Source of the DNA: Meiothermus cerbereus DSM 11376
GTDB lineage: Bacteria; Deinococcota; Deinococci; Deinococcales; Thermaceae
Assembly: GCF_000620065.1 (NCBI RefSeq)
Contig: NZ_KK211062.1
Location: forward strand, 87,866 to 151,865
Reading direction: 5' to 3'
Length of the DNA stretch: 64,000 nt
Part shown: positions 39,656 to 46,127 of the stretch, piece after piece
How the letters are laid out: every line of letters begins with the position of its first letter
Position numbering within the stretch: position 1 is the first letter of the stretch
Notes under the pieces: model-generated
What the model saw: the letters and a program-made list of their open reading frames with translations, nothing else
Told to the model about the DNA's origin: nothing
Database searches by the model: none
Made by a program: the position numbers and the translations under genes

Positions 39656-40986
39656 CGGTTCACCTCGCTGAGGGGTAGGGCAAAGTAGCGGTACAGATCC
39701 AAAATTCGCTGGGTTCGGTTGAGTTCGGCCTGTTCAAGACTGAGCCGGGCCTGGGCCAGGGCCAGTTCGGCCTGGAGGGAGGAAAGCGGGCTCACCAGAC
39801 CCAGCCGCTCGCGCTCGCGGGCTTCGGCCAGGCTGCGCTCGGCGTCAGCACGGGCCTGAAGGGCGTTGGCCAGGCTCTGCTCGGCAGTTTGCAATGAAGA
39901 GCGCAGCAAATCCTCCTGGAGCTTGCTGTTGCGGCGGGCTGCCTCGAGGGCCTGCCGGGCGGCGTCTACCTGCTTCTGGGCTGCTTCGATGGCATCCGCC
40001 ACACCAAGTGCAATGTTGGCCGAGAGCCCGATTTGCAGGGTGCCCACGATGCGATTCTGGGGAGCGCTGCGGCCCTGGGACTGGTTGGTGTAGCTAAGGG
40101 TGGGTTGCAGGGTGCGGGAGTTGATGGAGAGGGTTAGCGAATCGTTGTCGGAGGTGTTGCGGGTGTAGCTGCCCTGCACCACCGGCAAGACCCCCCGCAA
40201 AGCCCGGTCGTAGGCAATCTGGGCGTTGGCCAGCTGTAGCTCGGCCTGCCGTACCTGGGGCGGGAGGCCCTGGCTGGGCACAATCAGGCGGGGTGGGGCG
40301 GCGCTTCCCTGACCAATCAGTTCAAAGAGGCTTTGCCGGGCCAGGGCCAGGTTGCGCTCGGCATCGGAGAGCTGGAGGGCCGCTTGCCGCAGGCTGGCCT
40401 CGGCCTGGCGCACCTCGCTGGGGCTGGCGGCCCCGCGGCTTTCGCGCAGTTTGCTGGCCTCGAGGTTGGCCTGAGCCAGCTGCACCCCAAGCCGGGCCAC
40501 CTCGAGCCCCGTCTCGGCCAGACGCACCCGCAAAACCGCCTCTACCGCCTGGGCCTCGAGCTGGGTACGGGCCTGCCGCAAGCCCAGGGCCGCCTGCTCA
40601 ACCCCCAAAGCGGCCTGGTTGGCTGCGTCCGACACATCGCCAAAGGGAAAGGGAGTAAAGGTCAGGCCCAGGGTTATCTGCCGCCCGTCGCTGGGCAGAC
40701 TGGCGCACTGCGGGTTGAGCGGGTTGGGGCAGGTAGGCGCGCCAGGAGGCGGCGTAACCTCGAAAAACGAGAACCCCCCCTGGGCCTGAAAGCTCACCGG
40801 GCTCAAGGTAGCGCGTAGCTGGGCCTGGGCCGCCTCGAGGCCCAGACGGGCCTGTAGCAGCGAGGGGTGGCTTTCCAGCGGGGCAAAGAACCCCTGGGCC
40901 AGCCCGTTCACAGCCAGTGCCATCCAGATGAGAGCTGCCGACCTGGCCGCCACTGTGCCAAATTGGGCGCTGTGGGGTTTGTTCAT
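39652..40986 (-). CDS. TolC-family outer membrane channel (first copy)
   Basis: 444 aa, full TolC-family length. A signal peptide (about 1-31) is followed by two coiled-coil repeats rich in Ala, Gln and Leu. A Cys-Pro loop (PTCPNPLNPQC, about 84-94) between the first strands could be a disulfide-bonded extracellular loop. It overlaps marR and the second tolC-like gene by 4 nt each, so the whole operon is translationally coupled. Confidence 0.87.
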   Translation of the reverse strand: MNKPHSAQFGTVAARSAALIWMALAVNGLAQGFFAPLESHPSLLQARLGLEAAQAQLRATLSPVSFQAQGGFSFFEVTPPPGAPTCPNPLNPQCASLPSDGRQITLGLTFTPFPFGDVSDAANQAALGVEQAALGLRQARTQLEAQAVEAVLRVRLAETGLEVARLGVQLAQANLEASKLRESRGAASPSEVRQAEASLRQAALQLSDAERNLALARQSLFELIGQGSAAPPRLIVPSQGLPPQVRQAELQLANAQIAYDRALRGVLPVVQGSYTRNTSDNDSLTLSINSRTLQPTLSYTNQSQGRSAPQNRIVGTLQIGLSANIALGVADAIEAAQKQVDAARQALEAARRNSKLQEDLLRSSLQTAEQSLANALQARADAERSLAEARERERLGLVSPLSSLQAELALAQARLSLEQAELNRTQRILDLYRYFALPLSEVNR

Positions 40987-41459
40987 GGCTCCACCACCTG
41001 TTCGTAGGAGGCCATGCCCTTGCCGGGGCTGGCGTCAATGAGTTTGCGGTAGCTTTCGGTCAACATATTGAGCTCCTCCTGGCTCAGGCGCGCAAAGCGC
41101 TCACGCGAAACCGCCCGCCAGTGTTCACGCATCTGCCCCAAAAAATCTTTCCCAGGCTCGGTCAGCAAAATGCGCACCTTACGTTTGTCACTGGCGTCCA
41201 GTTGCCGCCGCACCAGGCCGCGCTCCTCAAGGCCGGTTAGAAGCTGCGATACCCCAGGCGGCGAGGCATCCATCACGAAGGCCAGGCTCGAGGGCTGATC
41301 GATTCCCTCCGAGATGCACATCAGCGCAAAAGCCTGCATCGGAGAGATTCCGAGTCCGGCAAAGGCTTTTTGCTGGTCGAGCCGCATCTGCCACACCAGG
41401 TGGGTGGACAGCCGCCACAGCTCGTCCAGCGTTTCGTCCAGGGCAAAGTTCATACGCAT
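40983..41459 (-). CDS. MarR-family transcriptional regulator
   Basis: 158 aa. The winged helix-turn-helix is at about 45-105, with the MarR signature DASPPGVSQLLTGLEERGLVRRQLDASDKRKVRILLTEPG. It is the first gene of the efflux operon and very probably represses it, with release by a pump substrate. An inverted repeat that fits a MarR operator lies just upstream of its start. ATG at 41459 or 41453 could be used. Confidence 0.9.
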   Translation of the reverse strand: MRMNFALDETLDELWRLSTHLVWQMRLDQQKAFAGLGISPMQAFALMCISEGIDQPSSLAFVMDASPPGVSQLLTGLEERGLVRRQLDASDKRKVRILLTEPGKDFLGQMREHWRAVSRERFARLSQEELNMLTESYRKLIDASPGKGMASYEQVVEP

Positions 41460-41464
41460 GAAAT

Positions 41465-41479
41465 ATTAGGCTAACTAAT
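41465..41479 (-). promoter_or_regulatory. Candidate MarR operator of the efflux operon
   Basis: The 15-bp inverted repeat ATTAGGCTAACTAAT (ATTAG / CTAAT arms) lies 6 bp upstream of the marR start. It covers a possible -10 box on the minus strand (TAGCCT). This size and position are typical for autorepression by MarR proteins. Confidence 0.5.
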
Positions 41480-41588
41480 GGGTAAGGAAAGCGAGCTTCG
41501 CTACACTTTTCACAAAAACAACACCATCGAGACCCGCTAAGGCGTCGCAGGTTGGGCTATACTAGAGCCCGAATTTGTTTTAGCCTCT

Positions 41589-41614
41589 CCCCCGCCCGCT
41601 TGACCTGGCGGGGG
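41589..41614. promoter_or_regulatory. GC hairpin upstream of the zinc-binding protein gene
   Basis: A perfect 8-bp stem CCCCCGCC / GGCGGGGG with a 10-nt loop. It lies 50 bp upstream of the start at 41664. A second small inverted repeat, GGGCT / AGCCC at 41554-41570, surrounds TATACT. A regulatory 5' leader or a small RNA are both possible. Confidence 0.35.
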
Positions 41615-41663
41615 TTAAGCGAGCTCAAAATTATGTGTCAGCGCATGGTAAGCTACTAGCAAC

Positions 41664-42029
41664 ATGGGGGAAAAGGTCTTTGAAGAGCGGGAGCTGATTT
41701 TAGAGCTGTTCCCTGGAACTTCCCCGGAGCTGTTGCCTCCGGGGGAAGTGCTTTATTACCGCGATAAAGATGGGCGGGTGCACATCGAGGAAAGCCCGCT
41801 TCATCTGCTGCTGGAGCCCCTCGAGTCCTCCGGCAGCACCACACCCATCATCTGCGAGGCCTGCCAGCGGCACGTTTCCCGCACAGCCGCACAGTTTTTT
41901 CGCTTTGGGGTGGGACAGGATGGCCGCCGCTTTCGCTATGTGGCCCTATGCCGCGACACCGAAAGCTGCTCGGGGGCGGCCCCGCCTGGGCGTTTGAGAG
42001 AAATCCTGTTGCGGGGTATACTACCCTGA
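41664..42029 (+). CDS. Small protein with a four-cysteine zinc-binding pattern, FBP-like
   Basis: 121 aa. C64 and C67 (CEAC) with C96 and C102 (CRDTESC) form a treble-clef-like zinc pattern. The arrangement, with an aromatic stretch (AAQFFRFG) between the pairs and an acidic C-terminal Cys pair, resembles the C-terminal zinc finger of FBP proteins that bind elongation factor G. That match is from memory and needs a profile search. A TAAGCT box lies 9 nt before the ATG. Confidence 0.55.
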   Translation: MGEKVFEERELILELFPGTSPELLPPGEVLYYRDKDGRVHIEESPLHLLLEPLESSGSTTPIICEACQRHVSRTAAQFFRFGVGQDGRRFRYVALCRDTESCSGAAPPGRLREILLRGILP

Positions 42030-42035
42030 GCAGGT

Positions 42036-42053
42036 GGACGATCCCCTTTGGGA
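42036..42053 (-). repeat. Copy of the dispersed 19-bp repeat
   Basis: GGACGATCCCCTTTGGGA is the reverse complement of the unit found at 28367 and 28408, with one mismatch in 18. It lies in the gap after the zinc-binding protein gene. The rest of the gap to gfh1 (about 200 bp) shows nothing else clear. Confidence 0.5.
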
Positions 42054-42252
42054 CAGACCGCTGGCGCGGCTGTTCACCGGTGGGCGGCCTCCTTTGGAGC
42101 AGGCTATTAAAGCTGTTCTCCATAGGAAGGCAGACAGTTGGGCTCGGCTCGGCAATGCCGGGCCTCTTCCATGACCAAAACAAGCGGTCTCGAATCAACA
42201 CAGTGGGAGTAAAACATACTCGGAGCGCCACAACATTACCCCAGGAGGCTGG

Positions 42253-42726
42253 ATGGCACGCGAAGTCAAGTTAACAAAATCGGGATACGAACGACTGGTG
42301 GCCGAACTTGAGCAAGAACGGGCCCGGCTCCAGGATGCCACGCGCATTTTGCAAGAACTCATGGAGTCTTCCGACGATTACGACGACTCGGGCCTGGAAG
42401 ATGCCAAGCGCGAGAAAGCCCGCATCGAAGCCCGCATCGACTCGCTAACCGACACCCTCTCGCGCGCGCAAATCATGGAGGAAGAGGGCACCAAAGTTAG
42501 CGTGGTAACACTGGGGGCTGTTGTCAACCTGAAGTCGAAGCAGGGCGACCACATGGAGGTACAGGTGGTAGCCCCCGCCGAAGCCAGCGTGCTCGAGCAC
42601 CCCATGAAAATCTCTGACGAAAGCCCCCTGGGTAAAGCCCTGCTGGGCCAGAAGGTGGGGGCCAGGGTGACGCTCGAGACCCCCAAAGGCAAAAAAGAGT
42701 TCAAGATAGAATCCATTCGCCACTAG
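42253..42726 (+). CDS. gfh1: Gfh1, GreA-family inhibitor of RNA polymerase
   Basis: 157 aa. It has the GreA architecture, an N-terminal coiled coil and a C-terminal globular domain. The coiled-coil tip reads SSDDYDDSGLE (D41, D42, D44, D45). Four tip aspartates are the mark of Thermus Gfh1, which blocks the RNA polymerase secondary channel; GreA would have a D/E pair in a LSENAEY context instead. The SD AGGAGG lies 7 nt before the ATG. It should therefore not be annotated as greA. Confidence 0.88.
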   Translation: MAREVKLTKSGYERLVAELEQERARLQDATRILQELMESSDDYDDSGLEDAKREKARIEARIDSLTDTLSRAQIMEEEGTKVSVVTLGAVVNLKSKQGDHMEVQVVAPAEASVLEHPMKISDESPLGKALLGQKVGARVTLETPKGKKEFKIESIRH

Positions 42727-42742
42727 TTGCCCGATAAGCTAG

Positions 42743-42773
42743 ACGCCAGCAGTGCAGGCTGGTGGCGTTTTTT
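42743..42773 (+). terminator. Intrinsic terminator after gfh1
   Basis: Stem ACGCCAGC / GGTGGCGT (with a small internal irregularity) followed by six T at 42768-42773. It lies between gfh1 and the lysS promoter. Confidence 0.7.
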
Positions 42774-42836
42774 GCTATAGCCAAATTTGACAAAGTCAGC
42801 CTGCCCGCGCTTAGACTCTATAAGCTGGATGTGCTT

Positions 42837-44342
42837 ATGCCCGAATACAGCGAACAGACCCAACAACGCCTAGCCAACCTCGAGGCCCTTGCGCAAGCCG
42901 GCTTCGAGCGCTTCCCCTACCGCTTCCCCAAAACCCACGACGCCGCCCAGATTCTTGCCAGCCACGCCGGCGCAGAACCCCAGCAAGAGTGGCCCGACCA
43001 AGAGGTTCGGGTAGCCGGCCGCCTGATGACCTTTCGGCACATGGGTAAGGCCAGCTTCGCCCACATCCAGGACGCCACAGGCCGGATTCAGCTCTACCTG
43101 GCCCGTGACCTCACCGAGCACTACGACCTGATCAAAAAACTCGATATTGGCGACATTGTGGGGGTAGAGGGCACGGTCTTCACCACCAAGACCGGCGAAA
43201 TTACCATCAAGGTCAGGAAGTTTACCCCCCTGGTCAAGTCGCTGCATCCCCTGCCCGACAAGTGGCACGGCATCCGCGATGTAGAAACCCGCTACCGCCA
43301 GCGCTACCTCGACCTGATACAAAACCCCGAGGTGCGCGAAGTATTCCGCATCCGCAGCCGCATGTTGCGCTATATCCGCGACTTTTTCGACCAACGCGGC
43401 TTCCTCGAGGTTGAAGGCCCCACCCTGCAAGCCATTGCCGGCGGCACCGAGGCCAAACCCTTCAAGACCTTCCACAACGCCCTCGACCACGAGTTTAGTC
43501 TGCGCATCGCCCTCGAGCTGCACCTCAAGCGTCTGTTGGTGGGTGGCTTCGAGAAGGTCTTTGAGATTGGCCGCAACTACCGCAACGAGGGCATCTCGGT
43601 CAAGCACAACCCCGAGTTCACCATGCTGGAAGCCTACTGGGCCTACGCGGACTATAACGACATGATGGCCCTGGTCGAAGACCTGCTTTCGGGGCTGGTG
43701 CAGCACCTGTTTGGAACTACCCAGGTGCGCTACGGCGAGCACCTGATCGACTTTGCCAAGCCTTTCCGTCGGATAGACTTTGTAACTACCCTGAAGGAAA
43801 AAGCCGGACTCGACTTCGACCCCACCGACTTAGATCGCCTGCGAGCCTGGGCCGACCAGCATCACCCCGCGCTGCGCGGCGTGCCCAGCTACAAGCTGCT
43901 GGACAAGCTGTTTGGGCACTACGTGGAACACACCCTGATCCAGCCCACCTATGTGGTGGACGTGCCCCTGGCCATTAGCCCCCTGGTCAAGCGCCACCGC
44001 GACCCCAGCAAGCCCAACCTGACCGAGCGGGCCGATTTGTTTGTGGCCGGATTCGAGATTTCGCCCATCTACTCCGAGCTAAACGACGCCCTCGACCAGC
44101 GTGCCCGCTTCCAGGAGCAGGTCAAACGGCGCGAGGCCGGCGACGAGGAAGAGCCCGAAATTGACGAAGACTTTTTGCTGGCCCTCGAGTACGGCATGCC
44201 CCCCGCCGCAGGCTTGGGCCTGGGCATAGACCGGCTGGCGATGGTGCTCACCAACCAGGAAAGCATCCGCGATGTGATCTTGTTCCCCCTGCTCAAGCCG
44301 CGCAAAGAAGCCGAACCCGAGGAGTCCGCCGACCAAGAGTAG
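42837..44342 (+). CDS. lysS: Lysyl-tRNA synthetase, class II
   Basis: 501 aa from the ATG at 42837 ([18 protein letters not shown]); an upstream frame to 42762 runs through the gfh1 terminator and is rejected. The N-terminal OB-fold anticodon domain is followed by the class II core: motif 1 around [12 protein letters not shown], motif 2 [13 protein letters not shown] and motif 3 [17 protein letters not shown] at about 42821-42826 lies 10 nt before the ATG. Confidence 0.95.
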   Translation: MPEYSEQTQQRLANLEALAQAGFERFPYRFPKTHDAAQILASHAGAEPQQEWPDQEVRVAGRLMTFRHMGKASFAHIQDATGRIQLYLARDLTEHYDLIKKLDIGDIVGVEGTVFTTKTGEITIKVRKFTPLVKSLHPLPDKWHGIRDVETRYRQRYLDLIQNPEVREVFRIRSRMLRYIRDFFDQRGFLEVEGPTLQAIAGGTEAKPFKTFHNALDHEFSLRIALELHLKRLLVGGFEKVFEIGRNYRNEGISVKHNPEFTMLEAYWAYADYNDMMALVEDLLSGLVQHLFGTTQVRYGEHLIDFAKPFRRIDFVTTLKEKAGLDFDPTDLDRLRAWADQHHPALRGVPSYKLLDKLFGHYVEHTLIQPTYVVDVPLAISPLVKRHRDPSKPNLTERADLFVAGFEISPIYSELNDALDQRARFQEQVKRREAGDEEEPEIDEDFLLALEYGMPPAAGLGLGIDRLAMVLTNQESIRDVILFPLLKPRKEAEPEESADQE

Positions 44343-44343
44343 C

Positions 44344-44715
44344 CTAGCGCAGATTGAGCACCGGACAACCGTCTATTTGAATCGCAGTCGCCGCGCCGGG
44401 CGTACGTACCCTGTACTCCCCGGCGCTTCCGCTTTCTGCTGTAGAGGCCACCACGTTTCCCGCTTCGGTAAATACCACTATGCGCTCTGCCGCACCCCGC
44501 AGCCGCAACCGCACCTCGCCCAGGCTCAGGCCCACCTGTTCGATCTGGGCGGCACAGGGCGGGCTCGAGGGTGCGGACAAGCCTGGTTGTGCCGCTGAGC
44601 TGGGCGCGCCGGGTGGTTGTACACCAGGTTTTGGCTGCAAAAATAGGTACCCAAAGTAGGCCCCAATTGCCAGCAAAAGGGCAAGCCGTAGGGGGTTGAG
44701 TCTTTTGTCGTTCAT
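44344..44715 (-). CDS. Membrane-anchored protein of unknown function
   Basis: 123 aa from the ATG at 44715 (MNDKRLNPLRLALLLAIG). One hydrophobic segment (about 9-25) is followed by a Pro/Gln/Ala-rich linker (about 29-53) and a small beta-rich domain with two Cys (PPCAAQIEQVG and IDGCPVLNLR) that could pair. The family is not recognised. It ends one base from the lysS stop (convergent). Its upstream DNA, from 44729 on, is a degenerate CRISPR repeat. Confidence 0.65.
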   Translation of the reverse strand: MNDKRLNPLRLALLLAIGAYFGYLFLQPKPGVQPPGAPSSAAQPGLSAPSSPPCAAQIEQVGLSLGEVRLRLRGAAERIVVFTEAGNVVASTAESGSAGEYRVRTPGAATAIQIDGCPVLNLR

Positions 44716-44728
44716 GGTTCGATGATAA

Positions 44729-44840
44729 TCCCGTTTCCATGGCCGAGCTTTCACCCGAGTGCAACGCCAGCTTGCGCCGGTAGTGCACGAGTTGGTACGC
44801 ACCGTTTCAATCCTCACTCGAGCTCTCACCTGAGTGCAAC
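44729..44840 (-). CRISPR. Degenerate distal end of the left CRISPR array
   Basis: Two repeats and one 38-nt spacer (44766-44803). The repeat at 44804-44840 is full length (37 nt) with three mismatches to the leader-proximal copy. The repeat ending at 44765 keeps only its last 24 positions or so. Decay at the end away from the leader is normal for the oldest part of an array. Orientation is the same as the copies at 45605-45712. Confidence 0.85.
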
Positions 44841-45604
44841 TTCAGGTATGCTGCCGAGTTAAATTGCGCTTGCCACGGCAAATCTATGGTGAATCATTCT
44901 GACTTTTGCGACGAACAAAGGGAGGGAGCCTCAATAATGCAGGGAAAAGCAAAACGGGGTCATGGTTTTGCTGTAAACAGAAAGTCTTTACGCTGGGGTT
45001 GATCACCAACCGTAAGGGCTACAGATATGCGAATGTTAGTTTCCTTCGAAACTGGGTAATCAAAAAGTGGTTCAAAGTTCCACCCATTGCTGAAGTACGC
45101 TGTTGCCAAAGGGTAAAATGCATCACTAATCTTAGCTTTTGGGGGTACTATAGAAGGTGGCTTAGGGGCATTGCGATCGCCCCAGGTAGTTCCGCCGTTC
45201 ACAACCCGCGAACTCCTCCCATCAGAAAGTACCATCGCACTCTCGTCCCATGACAGTCGCAATACCTTGTCTGAAAGATTTACCAGAGTAAAGGCGATTA
45301 TAGTGCGGTATAAAGTCAATGTCATTTCATATTCGGAAGTCTTGTAGGTAAAGGTTCCTGCTGTATCGGGGCGGATGAGATGACCATCAACAGTCATAGT
45401 CCATACTTTCGACCCCTCACGCACGTCATAAAGAGCAGTTGGCGCACAGCCAACGAGCCCGATGCCTAGTAGAGCTATAACACCAATTACTTTTCTCATG
45501 ATGTTCTCCTTGTGCGGTTGTTGCACGGCTATTACCTTTTGACCAGTTGATTTTGCTTAGCATTACAGAAATTTACAATTCCCCCGAACCGATTTTTTTC
45601 GAGG
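44841..45604. other. 764-bp segment interrupting the left CRISPR array
   Basis: This stretch separates repeats of the same array type and orientation. It is visibly AT-richer than the surroundings (about 48% G+C in a 60-nt line I counted, against roughly 63%). It holds one lipoprotein gene on the minus strand. No transposase, terminal inverted repeat or target duplication was seen. Confidence 0.6.
44960..45499 (-). CDS. Small lipoprotein of unknown function inside the CRISPR array
   Basis: 179 aa from the ATG at 45499, with AGGAGA upstream. The signal ends in the lipobox LVGC (about Cys18). The mature part is beta-rich (GSKVWTMTVDGHLIRPD, TLTLYRTIIAFTLVNLSDK) and suggests an immunoglobulin-like or similar sandwich fold. 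The family is not recognised. Codon use is less GC-rich than in the neighbouring genes, consistent with recent acquisition. Confidence 0.7.
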   Translation of the reverse strand: MRKVIGVIALLGIGLVGCAPTALYDVREGSKVWTMTVDGHLIRPDTAGTFTYKTSEYEMTLTLYRTIIAFTLVNLSDKVLRLSWDESAMVLSDGRSSRVVNGGTTWGDRNAPKPPSIVPPKAKISDAFYPLATAYFSNGWNFEPLFDYPVSKETNIRISVALTVGDQPQRKDFLFTAKP

Positions 45605-45712
45605 GCTTCAATCCTCACTCGAGCTTTCGCCCGAGTGCAACAGCCCTGTTTAGGCAGCACTGGGAGCGCCTGGAAGTTTCAATCCTCACTCGAGCTTTCG
45701 CCCGAGTGCAAC
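45605..45712 (-). CRISPR. Leader-proximal part of the left CRISPR array
   Basis: Two 37-nt repeats (45605-45641, one mismatch; 45676-45712, identical to the right-array repeat) around one 34-nt spacer (45642-45675). Read on the minus strand the repeat begins GTTGCACTCGGGCGAAAG and ends GGATTGAAAC. The stem CACTCGGGC / GCTCGAGTG closes on a GAAA tetraloop. Array direction is right to left, away from the cas genes. Confidence 0.97.
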
Positions 45713-45802
45713 GGCCTCATTCTAGCGTGCGTGCTGGACGGGGTTCAAGGGGGGGTTTGCGCGAACCCCCCTGGGTTTTGGCACTTGCTTGGGGTTCGCG
45801 CA
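45713..45802 (-). promoter_or_regulatory. Leader of the left CRISPR array
   Basis: 90 bp identical, in inverse orientation, to the combined 63781-63826 and 63919-63962 parts of the right leader. It contains an 8-bp hairpin GGGGGGTT / AACCCCCC (45750-45771) about 37 nt from the first repeat. Identity with the other leader and adjacency to an undegraded repeat identify it as the leader. Confidence 0.88.
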
Positions 45803-45868
45803 GATTCTTAGGGCATAGGGTACACCACCCTGCACAAATCGCGCAGTACCCCCCTCGAGCCTGGGGGT

Positions 45869-46057
45869 GTGAAAACGAAACCTCACACACTCAATCCAGG
45901 TGTAATCGGCTCTGGGCAGTTTGGTTGGGCTAAGGCAGTGGCAGCGCTTTTGCTGGTGCTGCTGCTGGCGGTGCCGCTTTTGACAAGCCCGGCTCAGCAT
46001 GTTTTGCCGAGCTTCGCAGAAGGCGACGATCGGCCCAAGCTGGGCACTGGGGGTTAG
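45869..46057 (+). CDS. Candidate secreted peptide precursor
   Basis: 62 aa from a GTG. A basic/polar N-terminus of about 20 residues is followed by one strongly hydrophobic segment (AVAALLLVLLLAVPLLTS) and a short polar C-terminal tail (SFAEGDDRPKLGTGG). This is the layout of exported signalling-peptide precursors. It is directly upstream of a TPR regulator gene with a DNA-binding domain, the usual neighbour of such peptides in other phyla. There is no strong ribosome-binding site, so the start and even expression are uncertain. Confidence 0.5.
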   Translation: MKTKPHTLNPGVIGSGQFGWAKAVAALLLVLLLAVPLLTSPAQHVLPSFAEGDDRPKLGTGG

Positions 46058-46075
46058 GCCTGGCAAAACTGCCGG

Positions 46076-46100
46076 GCAGAGGGGTTAAACGCCCCTCTGC
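46076..46100. terminator. Stem-loop between peptide gene and TPR regulator
   Basis: A perfect 9-bp stem GCAGAGGGG / CCCCTCTGC with a 7-nt loop, 18 bp after the peptide stop codon. It is not followed by T on the plus strand, so it may be a weak terminator or a processing site. Confidence 0.5.
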
Positions 46101-46127
46101 TGGCCTACTTACAGGTAAGATGGCGGT

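Noticed and set aside
42253..42726. greA
   Set aside because: The four-Asp coiled-coil tip is that of Gfh1.
44906..45253. 115-codon plus-strand frame opposite the lipoprotein gene
   Set aside because: The minus-strand frame has a lipobox, a Shine-Dalgarno sequence and a sensible fold; this one has none.
44841..45604. Insertion sequence in the left array
   Set aside because: No transposase, terminal inverted repeats or target-site duplication could be seen at the boundaries.
45547..45933. 128-codon frame across the left CRISPR repeats and leader
   Set aside because: It translates repeats, spacer and leader, which explain the DNA fully.
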